From an uncultured Archangium sp. (GTDB lineage Bacteria; Myxococcota; Myxococcia; Myxococcales; Myxococcaceae): a DNA stretch of 64,000 nucleotides. This document shows, piece after piece, positions 1 to 10,300 of the stretch; the first letter of the stretch is position 1, and each line of letters begins with the position of its first letter. Under the pieces are notes generated by a model that was not told where the DNA came from, did not search any database, and was given only the letters and a program-made list of their open reading frames with translations. The translations under genes were made by a program, and so were the position numbers. Where the stretch lies: the NCBI GenBank assembly GCA_903905455.1, contig CAIVGN010000198.1:1-64000 (forward strand), given 5' to 3'.

Positions 1-2193
1 GAAGACAAGAACTTCCGCGACGAGGCCGAGCAGGTCTGGGCGCAGGTCGCGCAGCTCGAGCCCAACGACCCCGACGTGCAGGCGCGCAACGGCGCCATGG
101 CCCCTGCGCCGGTCTACGAAGCGCCGCCCCCGACGCGCGGCCCCCCGGCCGGAGCCACGGCGGCCATGCCCGCGTACGCAGGCGGTTCACAGGCGGCGGC
201 CCCGCAGCACTACCAGCAGCCCCAGCCGATCGCCGCGGCGCCCGCGCCGCAGAAGCCCAAGGGTGGCGACAATCTCGGCAAGCTGCTGACCGAGACCGAC
301 GTCTACGTGAAGTACGGGCTGCACGACAAAGCCCTCGAGCACCTGCGCAAGGTGTTCGCCATCGACCCCGAGAACATCGACGCGCACGAGAAGGCCTACG
401 CCATCTACGTTGCCTCGAACAACCACGCGCAGTCGTTCGAGCAGCTGCTCAACGTGCTGCGCCTGCACACGCGGTCGGGCGACGCGGTGCGCGCGCAGCC
501 GTACCTCGCGACGATCCTCCAGCAGAACCCGGCGCACCCCGAGGTGCCCGTTTTCCTCTCGTCGCTGCGCATCGCAGGCGGCGGGGCGACCGCGGCCCAG
601 CCGGCGATGAACCACGGCGAGCAGGAGGCGGAAGACGCCATCCTCGTCGACTCGAGTGACGACGAAGTGATCGTCGCCGACGAGCCCGAAGACGTCATCT
701 CCGCCGAGATGGCGGTGGTCAGCGAAGACGACGGCATGGGCTTCGAGCCGGCCGAGGTGCTCGCCAGCGACGAGGTGCTGCTCTCTCCGTCGGACGCCGA
801 CGCGGCTGCCCAGGTCGAGGTCGAGCCTCCGCCGGTGCCGGATCTCTACGAGGCCACGGGTGATCAGCAGGTGATCTCCGATTTCGAGGCCGACGCGCCG
901 TCGGCTTCGACGTTCGACGCTTCGCAGTACGAGGCGCCGCAGTACGAAGCGCCGCAGTACGAAGCGCCCCAGTACGAAGCGCCCCAGTACGAAGCGCCCC
1001 AGTACGACGCCTCGCAGTACGACGCGCCCGACGGGGAGCCCACCACGGGCGAGTTCGCGCTCGTCGACGAGCAGGCGGTCGACGAGGCCACCGGCGACAC
1101 CGGCGTGGCCGTGCAGAGCGAGCCCGCGCGCCCCGAGGACGACCTGATGGCCGCGGCGCCCAGCGACGCGCCCATCGAGTACGGCCTGGGCGACGACGAG
1201 CACGAGGCCCCGACCCGGGTCCAGCCGCGCATGGACCCCTCGATGCTGCGGGCGATGCCCCTCATCGAGGAGCCGCCCGAAGAAGACTTCGCGACCACCA
1301 CCACTCCGGTGCCCGAGGAGGCCGTCGAGGCGCCGCCCGAAGACGAGCCCGCCGGGGAAGAGTGCGACGAGGCGACCTTCTTCGTCGAGCAGAGCCTCTA
1401 CGAAGAGGCTCGCGAGATCCTCGAGACGGTGTTGATCGCCTACCCCGATCACCGCCGCGCGGCCGAGCTGCTGGCGCGCGTCGAGGCCGAGGAGGCGGGA
1501 GGCGCCGCGCCGGCCGCCGCCGAGGCTCCCGCGGGCAATGGCGCCGAAGAGGGGCGCGACGCGTTCGACCTCGCCGCCGAACTCGCCAACGAGCTGGGTG
1601 ACTTCGGGGAAGAGCAGGGTGATGCCGGCGAAGCAGCGGGCTCCAGTGGCGGTAGCGACGAGTACCAGGTCTCGGTCGAAGAGGTGTTCGCCGAGTTCAA
1701 GAAGGGCCTCGAGAAGGTCGTCAAACCCGAAGACGTCGACACGCACTACGACCTGGGCGTCGCCTACAAGGAAATGGGCCTCATCGACGACGCGATCGGC
1801 GAGTTCTCCATCGCCCGCAAGGGGTGCCTGGGCAAGCGCAAGGAGATCGACTGCCTCTCGATGATCGGCATGCTGCAGGTTCAGCGCGGCGAGGTGGTCG
1901 CGGCCATCGACGCGTACCAGCAGGGCCTGGCCAGCGAGCACGCGAAGGGCGACGTCGAGAAGTCGCTGCGCTACGAGTTGGGCGCCGCCTACGAGGCCGC
2001 GAACCAGTCAGGCCGCGCGCTGGGCCAGTACCTCAAGGTGCTGGAGATTGACGGCGCGTACCGCGACATCGCCTCGAACGTCGAGCGGTTGTCGGCGCTC
2101 ACGGTGCCGGAAGACGAAGCACCGCCTCCGCCGAAGCCGCCTCAGGGTCCACGGGGCGGCGGGAGCGGCGGGCGCAAGGTCGGGTACGTCTGA
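1..2193 (+). CDS. TPR-repeat protein, 5' end outside window
   Basis: The frame is open from base 1, so the N-terminus is missing; about 730 residues are visible. Tetratricopeptide helices occur near the visible start (around bases 300-560, with YGLHDKALEHLRKVFAIDP) and again near the C-terminus (bases 1735-2070, with HYDLGVAYKEMGLIDDA). Between them lies a long acidic, Pro/Ala-rich, probably disordered linker holding seven exact-length QYEAP-type pentapeptides. The stop is 6 nt before the next gene, so the two are probably co-transcribed. TPR proteins are scaffolds. The order TPR - ExeA-like ATPase - TamB - Omp85 recalls the region of SgmX, a polar TPR protein needed for type IV pili in Myxococcus xanthus; that orthology is my inference from memory and is unverified. 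Confidence 0.85.
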   Translation, partial: EDKNFRDEAEQVWAQVAQLEPNDPDVQARNGAMAPAPVYEAPPPTRGPPAGATAAMPAYAGGSQAAAPQHYQQPQPIAAAPAPQKPKGGDNLGKLLTETDVYVKYGLHDKALEHLRKVFAIDPENIDAHEKAYAIYVASNNHAQSFEQLLNVLRLHTRSGDAVRAQPYLATILQQNPAHPEVPVFLSSLRIAGGGATAAQPAMNHGEQEAEDAILVDSSDDEVIVADEPEDVISAEMAVVSEDDGMGFEPAEVLASDEVLLSPSDADAAAQVEVEPPPVPDLYEATGDQQVISDFEADAPSASTFDASQYEAPQYEAPQYEAPQYEAPQYEAPQYDASQYDAPDGEPTTGEFALVDEQAVDEATGDTGVAVQSEPARPEDDLMAAAPSDAPIEYGLGDDEHEAPTRVQPRMDPSMLRAMPLIEEPPEEDFATTTTPVPEEAVEAPPEDEPAGEECDEATFFVEQSLYEEAREILETVLIAYPDHRRAAELLARVEAEEAGGAAPAAAEAPAGNGAEEGRDAFDLAAELANELGDFGEEQGDAGEAAGSSGGSDEYQVSVEEVFAEFKKGLEKVVKPEDVDTHYDLGVAYKEMGLIDDAIGEFSIARKGCLGKRKEIDCLSMIGMLQVQRGEVVAAIDAYQQGLASEHAKGDVEKSLRYELGAAYEAANQSGRALGQYLKVLEIDGAYRDIASNVERLSALTVPEDEAPPPPKPPQGPRGGGSGGRKVGYV
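925..1029 (+). repeat. Seven tandem 15-bp repeats encoding QYEAP-type pentapeptides
   Basis: Seven contiguous in-frame copies of a 15-mer of the form CAGTACGAAGCGCCC encode five QYEAP units followed by QYDAS and QYDAP. The central copies are almost identical in DNA sequence; the outer copies have drifted. The array sits in the disordered linker of the TPR protein. Because the unit is a multiple of three, slippage would change linker length without breaking the frame. Confidence 0.95.
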
Positions 2194-2199
2194 GCCCCC

Positions 2200-3417
2200 A
2201 TGAGCTACCTCGAGTATTTCGGACTCAGCAGCGAACCCTTCAGTAACGCCCCGGTCAGCCGGTTCTATTACAACGCGCCGCAGCACCAGCAGGCGCTGGC
2301 GCGGCTGCTGTACGCCGTGAACTCGATGAAGGGGCTCGCGGTGTTGGTCGGCGAGATCGGCGCGGGCAAGACCACGCTGGCCCGGCGCATGCTCGATTCG
2401 TTGCCCGAGGAAGAGTACGAGGCCGCGCTGCTCGTCATCATTCACTCGGGCATCACCGCCAGCTGGCTGTTGCGGCGCATCGCGCTCCAGATCGGTGTCG
2501 AGAACCCGGCGCAGGAGAAGCTCGCGTTGCTCAGCCAGCTCTACCAGCGGCTGCTGCAGATCTACGAGCAGGGTCGCAAGGCCGTGGTGCTGATCGACGA
2601 AGCCCAGATGCTCGAGACCCGCGAGTTGATGGAGGAGTTTCGCGGGCTGCTGAACCTCGAGGTCCCGGAGCGCAAGCTGATCAGCTTCGTGTTCTTCGGG
2701 CTGCCGGAGATCGAGAAGAACCTCAAGCTCGACCCCCCGCTCGCCCAGCGCGTGGCGATGCGTTACCGGCTCGAGCCGTTCACCTCCGAGTCCACGGAGG
2801 CCTACGTGAAGCACCGGCTGCGCCTGGCCGGCAGCGCCCGCATGCCCTTCACCCCGGACGCCATCGAGGCCGTGCACCGCCGGGGTGGCGGCACCCCCCG
2901 GGTGATCAACACCATCTGCGACAACGCGCTCTTCGAGACCTTCCTCGCCCGCGGCGCCGAGATCCGTGGGCCGCTCATCGAGCAGATCGCCGACAACCTC
3001 GGCCTCGAGACGCGGCCCACCATGCCGCCCATCGTCGTGTCTTCCCCGGCGCCTGCCGCGGGGATCCCGGCGATCGCCCCCCTGGTGGCCCCGGTGGCCG
3101 TGCCGCACGCCCCGGCGACGGCGCCCACGCCGGTGTTCACCGTGCCCCCGGTCGCCCCGCCTCGGGTGGCTCCCGTGCCCCCGGCGCTCGCGGTGGCCCC
3201 CGTGGTGGCCACGGTGCGCGCCCCGGCGCCGCCCGCCATCGCGCCGCGGCCTCCCGACGGCTCGATGGCTTCGGCCGTCGCCGGGCTGACCGGTGAGGTG
3301 CCCAGCGCGCTGGCGCCCTCCGCTCCGAGTGCCGCCGGTGGTACGCCGTCCAAGCCCAAGGCTGGCGTCGACCTCGCGGAGATTGATCGCTACCTCGAGG
3401 GGCTCGGGAAGCTGTAG
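2200..3417 (+). CDS. ExeA/GspA-like AAA ATPase
   Basis: A 405-residue protein. It begins with the YLEYFGLSSEPFSNAP signature typical of ExeA-like ATPases, has a Walker A motif GEIGAGKTT at residues 51-59 and a Walker B motif VVLIDEAQ at about 129-136, and carries the helical lid of AAA+ proteins to about residue 265. The last 140 residues are Ala/Pro/Val-rich low complexity with a short conserved-looking end. The family includes GspA, which with GspB helps insert the type II secretin, and many stand-alone ATPases. No secretion gene is nearby; the tight spacing suggests it works with the upstream TPR protein or the downstream TamB/TamA pair. No transmembrane segment is evident, so it is probably cytoplasmic. 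Confidence 0.88.
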   Translation: MSYLEYFGLSSEPFSNAPVSRFYYNAPQHQQALARLLYAVNSMKGLAVLVGEIGAGKTTLARRMLDSLPEEEYEAALLVIIHSGITASWLLRRIALQIGVENPAQEKLALLSQLYQRLLQIYEQGRKAVVLIDEAQMLETRELMEEFRGLLNLEVPERKLISFVFFGLPEIEKNLKLDPPLAQRVAMRYRLEPFTSESTEAYVKHRLRLAGSARMPFTPDAIEAVHRRGGGTPRVINTICDNALFETFLARGAEIRGPLIEQIADNLGLETRPTMPPIVVSSPAPAAGIPAIAPLVAPVAVPHAPATAPTPVFTVPPVAPPRVAPVPPALAVAPVVATVRAPAPPAIAPRPPDGSMASAVAGLTGEVPSALAPSAPSAAGGTPSKPKAGVDLAEIDRYLEGLGKL

Positions 3418-3472
3418 TCCCGGCTGAATGTTGTGCCTGCGACCAGGCACAGCTGAACGGAAGGAGCGCCAG

Positions 3473-6400
3473 GTGCAGCCGTCTCGACGCCGCTGGCGAC
3501 AAGCGATCGGTGTGTTGGCCGCGTTGCTCGTGGCCGCCACGCTGCTCGTGCGCACGGATCGCGCCGGTGAGTTCGTGTGCGCCCAGTTGCGCCAGCGACT
3601 GCCCGCGGCGCTCGACGCCGACGTCGAGCTGGGCCGTTGTTCCATCGACCCGCTGACCGCGAACGTCGAGATCAGCCGTATTTCCGTCACGCTGCACCCG
3701 GCCACGCAGCCCCTGCTGACCGCGGAGAAGGCGGCCGTGTCATTGCGCGGGCTCTTCATGGGCGGCATCGCGCTCCAGGACGTCGAGCTGGTGCGCCCCC
3801 GTGTCGAGGTGGTGTTGCCGCAGGCCGCGTCGGCGGGGGGGGGCGGGTGCCCGGTCAGCGAGGTGGCGCGGCTGCGTGTCGGCCGGCTGCGGGTGGTCGA
3901 CGGGAGCGTGGTGGTGCATCACCCCAGCGGCAAGTCGGTGCGGCTCGACGGCTTGAGCGTGGAGGCCTCGCTCGATCGCCGGGCGGCGACGGTGCTCATC
4001 GACGCCCGCAGCGGGGCCGTCACCTTCGAAGGGCGCACCCTGCGCATGGGCAAGCTCCTGCTCGAGGGCGCGCTCGACCTCGAGGCCCTGCAGGTCGAGG
4101 TGCAGCGCGCGGAGGTCAGCGTCGAGGGCGTCACCCTCACTGCCACGGGCACCATCGACGGGCTGTGCGACCCCGCCCCGACGCTCGACCTCACGGCCCA
4201 GGCCTATGTGCCGCTCGAGGCGTTGCCTCGCCTCGGGGTGCCGCTGCCGACGCCCTCGGGCCAGGTGCTGGCCCGCGTGGCGGTGACGGGCAAGGTCGAC
4301 GCCCTGTCGGTGCGCGGAGAGCTCCAGGGGGCGCAGGTAGTGCTCGGCCCGTACACCCCGGGCGACTTCTCGGTGCGCGCGGCCTGGAGCGGCAAGACGG
4401 TGACGCTCGAGGAGTTCGTCACGAAGTCGGGCGACGGCGAGGTGCGCGTGTCGGGCGAGGTGTCGCTGCAGCCTGGCTACCCGGTCACCGCGCGCATCGA
4501 GACGAAGGACGCCTCGTTCGCCCGCATCATGGCGCGGGCCGGCGTCAGCGGGGCGTGGGTGGAGTTCCCGGCGTCGGTGAAGGGCTCGGTGAGCGGCACG
4601 CTGGGCCCCACCCCGGTGCTCGGCGGTGACATCGAGTTTCGCACCGGCCGCTTCGTGCTCGCGGCGCGCCCCTGGGACGGCCCCCGGGCGGCGGGCATCG
4701 ACATCCTGGGCTTCAAGCAGTCGGCGGGCCGGTTCCACCTCGGGGTGACCTCGCAGGTGATCAGCTTCGATGACGTGGCGATCAGCGTCGGCGCCGAGGA
4801 GCGCACCCGCGTCTCGGGCGCGGTGAAGCTCTTCCCCTGGCAGCCGGGGCTGGAGGTGCACGTCTCGGGCGACGCGCTCGATCTCTCCGACTTCGGGTCG
4901 ATCTCCGAGCTGCCCTGGTCGGGCCTGGGGCAGGCGCGGGTGTCGGTGACCGGCCCCTTCTCGGGCATCACGGTCGACGGCCAGCTCACCCTGCGCGACT
5001 TCAAGTTGAGCGGCTATTCGCCGGGCGTGGTGCAGAGCCCCCTTCACTACTTCGGGGAGACGCTGTCGTTCCCCGCGCTGGTCGCCCAGAAGGGCCAGAC
5101 CCAGTACTTCGGCGACGTCGCGCTGATGTTCAAGGACACCGGGTTGCACGCCCGGGCGACCGTGCAGTTGCCCGACGGGCGCGTCGAAGACGTGGTCGAG
5201 TTGCTCGCCGACCTGAGCCCCACGATGGAGAACCTGCAGGACGGCGCGCTGACCGGGCGCTTGAGCCTGCTGATGGCGATCGACTGCCCGGTGAGCGAGC
5301 TGACCGGGGTGATCGCCTCTCGGGTGCGCGACGTGCGCTACCTCGATCGGCGCATGGGCGAGGCCGATCTCATCGCGCGCTTCGAGGAGGGCAGCTCGAT
5401 GCTCCTCGAGCCGACGATCTTCACCGGGCCCCTGGGGCGCTTCGCCGTCGACGGGCGCTGGGCCTTCGCCGGGCCCCTCGATTTCCGCATGGCCCTGGAG
5501 GGGGGCTCGCTGGGGGAGCTGATCGACCCGGAGGGCGCGCGCAAGCTGCCGGTCTCGGGCGGCTTCGTGGCCAAGGCGAAGGTCGGCGGCACCACCGACC
5601 TGATGTTGGTCAACGGCTGGATGTCGTCCACCGACGTGACGTGGAAGCAGTCGGTGCTGGGGCCCATGCATCTGGAGGCGAAGGTGGTGGGGCGCGAGCT
5701 CGAGACCTCGGGCGCCGTCTTCCCCGGGCTCCAGCTCGGGCTGACCATGAGCATGCGCAACGAGTGGCCCTTCAAGGCGCACCTCGGGGTGCAGCTGGGC
5801 GATCTCTCTGCGTTCCTGCCGGAGGCGGCCGCGTCGGTGGCGCTGCGGGTGAAGGCCGAGGTCGACGCCCACGGCCCGATGCGCGACTTCGACAAGGTCA
5901 GCGCGCGGGCGACGCTCGGTGAGTTCAACATCGCGCGCGGCGAAGTGACCGCGGCCAACGTGGGCCCCATCGAGCTGGCGTGGAACGCCGGGGCCTTCGA
6001 GGTCGACGCGCTGGAACTCCGGGGGCCCACCACGGAGCTCACCGCGGCCGGCACCTGGGGGCCGGTGAACGTCGATCTCAAGACCCGCGGCTCCGTCGAC
6101 CTGCGCCTGCTCTCGAGCCTGAGCAGCACCTTCGAGCGCACCGCGGGGCGCCTCGAGTTCACCGCGGCCTTCGCCGGCCCGGTGCGCGCGCCGACGCTCG
6201 CGGGCAACGCCTCGCTGTCCGACACCCGCTTCTCGGTGCGCGGGTACGACGCGGCGGTGCGCTCGCTCTCGGGGCGGGCCGACTTCTCCGAGTCGCGGGT
6301 CATCGTGCAGGACGTGCAGGGGTTCCTGAACGACGGCCGGGTGCGCGGTCACGGCGACATTCGCCTCGAGCAGTTCGCCATGAAGTCGATGGAGTTCCAG

Positions 6401-7360
6401 ACCGACCTGGAGGACGTGTCGATCCAGGTGTTGCCCGAGGTGCCGGTGACGCTCACCGGGTCGCTGCTGCTCGGCTCGCGCAACGCCCAGCTCTTCCAGC
6501 TCTCGGGTGGCCTGGACATCGTGAAGTTCCGCTACACGCAGGCCCTCACGCTGGACCAGTTGGTGGCCACGGCGCGCGCCAAGCCGGTGCCCAGCGATGC
6601 GCGGCCCGACGAGTGGCTGCGCTTCGACGTCGACCTGCGGACCGCGGGCGACGTGCGCATCGAGAACAACCTCGCGCGGGCGCGCCTCGCGGGTCGCCTC
6701 AAGCTCTCGGGCACCAACGTCAAGCCGGTGCTGATCGGCGTGGTGGAGACGCAGGAGGGGGCGCAGGCCTTCTTCCGCGGGAACACCTTCAACGTGCAGC
6801 GCGGCCAGCTCCAGTTCAACGGCCTGTGGCCGACCTTCGACCTCTCGGCCCAGAGCCAGATGCGCGAGTACCTGGTCACGGTGAAGGCCTTCGGGCGCAT
6901 CGAAGACCCCAAGCTGACCTTCACCTCCGAGCCGCCGCTGCCCGACGCGGACATCCTCTCGCTGCTGACCCTCGGGGTGACCTCGCGGGAGCGGATCACC
7001 GAGAGCTCGGGCGCCGGGCTCGCCGCCGAGGCGCTGCTCTCGGCCTCCGGGCTCGACCAGCAGGTGCAGCGCTTCTTGAGCCAGAGCGTCGGGCTCAAGG
7101 ACCAGCAGGTCAAGCTGACCACGGCCTTCAACGAGGTCACCGGCACCGCCGAACCCGCGGTGATCTGGGAATCGAAGGTGCTCTCGGACAACCTCAAGGT
7201 CGGGGTGACCCAGCCCGTCACCGGCCGGGGGACCAAGGCCCAGGCCGAATACCGCTTCAATCAACGGGTCTCGGCGCGCGCGCAGTGGGACAATCAGACG
7301 CAGAACTCCACCGTCGGAAACCCCGGCGTGGAACTGCGATTCCGATTCGAATGGGAGTGA
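3473..7360 (+). CDS. tamB: TamB-like translocation and assembly module / lipid-bridge protein
   Basis: I choose the GTG at 3473 (1295 aa) because GGAAGGAG lies 6 nt upstream; an ATG at 3428 would add 15 unlikely residues. One N-terminal membrane anchor follows an Arg-rich start (residues about 11-27). The rest is a very long beta-rich AsmA-like region ending in a C-terminal DUF490/TamB domain (about the last 330 residues, with FFRGNTFNVQRGQLQFNG and PPLPDADILSLLTLG). TamB family proteins span the periplasm and pair with the Omp85 protein TamA; related proteins are implicated in moving phospholipids to the outer membrane. The gene overlaps tamA by 10 nt, which supports translational coupling. 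Confidence 0.9.
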   Translation: MQPSRRRWRQAIGVLAALLVAATLLVRTDRAGEFVCAQLRQRLPAALDADVELGRCSIDPLTANVEISRISVTLHPATQPLLTAEKAAVSLRGLFMGGIALQDVELVRPRVEVVLPQAASAGGGGCPVSEVARLRVGRLRVVDGSVVVHHPSGKSVRLDGLSVEASLDRRAATVLIDARSGAVTFEGRTLRMGKLLLEGALDLEALQVEVQRAEVSVEGVTLTATGTIDGLCDPAPTLDLTAQAYVPLEALPRLGVPLPTPSGQVLARVAVTGKVDALSVRGELQGAQVVLGPYTPGDFSVRAAWSGKTVTLEEFVTKSGDGEVRVSGEVSLQPGYPVTARIETKDASFARIMARAGVSGAWVEFPASVKGSVSGTLGPTPVLGGDIEFRTGRFVLAARPWDGPRAAGIDILGFKQSAGRFHLGVTSQVISFDDVAISVGAEERTRVSGAVKLFPWQPGLEVHVSGDALDLSDFGSISELPWSGLGQARVSVTGPFSGITVDGQLTLRDFKLSGYSPGVVQSPLHYFGETLSFPALVAQKGQTQYFGDVALMFKDTGLHARATVQLPDGRVEDVVELLADLSPTMENLQDGALTGRLSLLMAIDCPVSELTGVIASRVRDVRYLDRRMGEADLIARFEEGSSMLLEPTIFTGPLGRFAVDGRWAFAGPLDFRMALEGGSLGELIDPEGARKLPVSGGFVAKAKVGGTTDLMLVNGWMSSTDVTWKQSVLGPMHLEAKVVGRELETSGAVFPGLQLGLTMSMRNEWPFKAHLGVQLGDLSAFLPEAAASVALRVKAEVDAHGPMRDFDKVSARATLGEFNIARGEVTAANVGPIELAWNAGAFEVDALELRGPTTELTAAGTWGPVNVDLKTRGSVDLRLLSSLSSTFERTAGRLEFTAAFAGPVRAPTLAGNASLSDTRFSVRGYDAAVRSLSGRADFSESRVIVQDVQGFLNDGRVRGHGDIRLEQFAMKSMEFQTDLEDVSIQVLPEVPVTLTGSLLLGSRNAQLFQLSGGLDIVKFRYTQALTLDQLVATARAKPVPSDARPDEWLRFDVDLRTAGDVRIENNLARARLAGRLKLSGTNVKPVLIGVVETQEGAQAFFRGNTFNVQRGQLQFNGLWPTFDLSAQSQMREYLVTVKAFGRIEDPKLTFTSEPPLPDADILSLLTLGVTSRERITESSGAGLAAEALLSASGLDQQVQRFLSQSVGLKDQQVKLTTAFNEVTGTAEPAVIWESKVLSDNLKVGVTQPVTGRGTKAQAEYRFNQRVSARAQWDNQTQNSTVGNPGVELRFRFEWE

Positions 7361-10300
7361 CCCTTCTTCTTCTCGCGCTGCTCACGCAGGCGCCGGCCGA
7401 GACGGCCCAGACCATCACCGGGGTCGAGGTGCGCCTGCCCGCTGGCGCCGACTCGCACCTGCTCGACCGCGTGCCCCAGTTGGTCACCGTGCGCCGGGGC
7501 CAGTTGCTGTCGCGCCGGGCCATCGAGCGCTCCATCGAGAGCCTCTTCGCGACGGGCAAGTTCGCGGACATCGAGGTGCTCGGGCAGGACGGGCCGGGGG
7601 GCGTGGCGGTCATCTTCAACCTCGTGCCGCGCAAGAACATCGGCACCCTCTTCGTCGAGGGGGCGCTGCAGCTGAGCCGGGACGAGGTGCTCGCCTCGAC
7701 CGGCCTCGAGAGCGGGGCCGAGTACTGGCCCGAGCGCATCGAGCACGCCGCGGAGAACGTGCGCGCGCAGTACCGGCGCCGGGGCTACCGGGCGGTGGAG
7801 GTGCGCACCGAGGCCGTCGCGCTCGAGGGCACCATGACGGTGGGCTTCATCGTGCGCGAGGGTGAGCCGAGCCGGGTGCGCGCGGTGGCGCTCTCGGGAG
7901 ATCCCGGCCTGCCGCTGGGGCGCGTCGTCGAGGCCTTCGGGCTGAGCCCCGCGGACGTGCTCGACCTCTCGAAGGTCGACCAGGGCCTCGAGCGGGTGCG
8001 CAACCTGTACCGCCGGGAGCGCTTCTTCCGCGCGCGCGTGGACGTGCCGGAGGTGACGGACGACGGGCGCGTGGTGATCCCCGTGGTGTCGGGGCCGCGC
8101 TACGACCTGGTGTTCAGCGGCAACCGCGTGGTGTCCGACAGCGGGCTGCGGGTGATCCTCGGGTACGACGGCGACGAGACCCTCGACCAGGCGCTCTCGC
8201 AGCGGCTGGGGGCGCGCGTCGAGCGCTTCTACCGGTTCCGCGGGTACCACGACGTCCGGGTGACCACCTCCGAGGTGCGCCGCGGCGGGGGCGAGGCGGC
8301 GCTGGGCTTCGACATCGAAGAGGGCGCGCCCGTGCGGGTGGCGTCGATCGCCTTCGACGGCGCCCAGGTGATTGGGCCGGCCGAGCTGCGCGCGGTGCTG
8401 CAGGGGGTGATGGAGGCGGCCGCCCCCCCGGTGCCCTTCGAGCTGCACAGCACCGGCGACCCCACCGACGTCCACGGGCGCCACGAGCCGGTGTTCGCCC
8501 AGTCGCTGCCGCACCCCGCGATGGACACCGTGCTCGAGGAGGCGACGTGGGGCGAGGCGGCGAAGGCCATGGCGGTGCTGTACCGCGAGCGGGGCTACCT
8601 CAAGGCCAGCGTTGCCTTCGCCGGGGCCGAGGTTCGGGGCCCGTCTGCCACCGCGCGCTTCACCGTCGACGAGGGCCCCCGGGCCCGGTTCAGGCGCGTC
8701 GACGCCACGGGGCTGCCCGCAGGCTTCACCTCGGAGGCGATGGCCCTGGTCCGCATCGACGCGCCCTTCAGCCCGGGCGAGCTGCAGCACCTCGAGCAGG
8801 ACGTCACCCGCGAGCTGGGCCGCAAGGGCTACCTCTTCGCCGACGTGAACACCTCGTACACCCTCGACACCTCGGGGCAGCTCGCCGACGCGCTGGTGAG
8901 CGTGACCGCGGGGCCGCAGGTGAAGGTGCGCGCGGTGCTGCCGGTGGGGCAGGTGCGCACCGCGGAAGAGATCATCACCCGCCAGGCCACGATGAAGGAG
9001 GGGTTGCCGCTGGACGCCGAGTCGCTGTTCTCGACGCAGGCCAACCTCTCGGGCCTGGGCATCTTCCGCACGGTGCAGGTGGAGATGCTGTCCCCGGACC
9101 GGCCCGAGCCGCTCAAGACCATCGTCCTCAAGGTTCGCGAGCGGCCCCTGTTCTCGGCCGAGGGCTTCCTCGGGTACTTCTACGCCGACGGCATTCGCGG
9201 CGGCGTCGAGGGCTCGATCTCCAACATCGGCGGCCGCGGCATCACGCTGAGCGGCCGCGCGCAGGGCAACCTCTTCTTCACCTCGGTGCCCGCGCTGACC
9301 AACCAGGTCGATCTCTCGGACCTCGCCATCTACCAGCGCATGGGCGGGCGCGTGAACCTCTCGCTCGACGCGCGCAGCCTGCTGCCGGCGGGCCTGGGGT
9401 TGCGCTTCGACGTCATCGCCGAGCGCGTGTTTCGCCCCCAGTTCCGTTTCTCGCGCGTCGCCGGGGTGCCCACGCTCGACTGGAGCCGGGCCTTCGAGAT
9501 CCCCCGCATCGAGTGGCTGCGCCCCAAGTTCTCGGTGGCCCTGCAGTACGAGGCCGAGTGGAGCTTCGTCGAGCGGGTGGGCACGGCGCTCACCTCGCTG
9601 CCCCCCACGAGCATCGTGGACCAGGAGCGGCTGCGGTTCCTCTTCGGCGAGTTCGCGCTGCACGGGGTGCGGCTCAACAGCACCCTCGACCTGCGCGACA
9701 GCGCGCTGACGCCGAAGCGGGGGTTGCTGCTGCAGGCCTCCGGCGAGATCACCGGGGCGCTGTACGCCCGCGACGAGAAGGGCAACGACGTCACGGTGAA
9801 CTTCGCGAAGGTGAGCGCTTTGGCGACCGCCTACGTGCCCATCGGCGAGCGCCTGGTCTTCGCGGTCTCGGCGCGCGGGGGCCGCATCTTCCCGCTGGCT
9901 GCGGGTTCGACCACGCCCCCGGTGCGGCGCTTCTTCATGGGCGGGGCCACGAGCGTGCGCGGCTTCAACGAAGACCAGCTCATCGCCGAAGACAGCCGCC
10001 AGAAATACCAGGAGCAGGTGAAGGCCTGCCAGGTGCTCGCGGTGAAGGACGGGTGCTCGTCGGCGGCCAAGACGGTGCTCGCGGGGCGGCAGGTGCCTTC
10101 CCAGGGTGGCGAGCTCTTCGCGCTCTTCAAGGGCGAGCTCCGGTTCCCGGCGCTCAGCGTGTTCGACCTCGGGGTCTTCTTCGAGATGGGCAACCTCTGG
10201 CTGGCGGTGCCCGACGCCTTCTCGCTGCGGCCGGTGGTGGGGGCGGGGGTGCGCTACGTGACCCCCGTGGGCCCGCTGGCGCTCGACTTCGGCGTCAACC

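Noticed and set aside
925-1029. CRISPR-like array
   Set aside because: The 15-bp units are contiguous without spacers and in frame inside a coding region.
3740-7264. 1174-codon open frame on the minus strand
   Set aside because: Antisense of tamB. It is His/Arg/Leu-rich without domain motifs, the usual result of G/C third positions in the sense gene; the TamB frame has clear signatures. The same holds for minus-strand frames at 187-1941, 7294-10344 and 34847-36259.
5980-7350. Upstream extension of the Omp85 frame
   Set aside because: Out-of-frame reading of tamB; a signal peptide begins exactly at the ATG at 7351.
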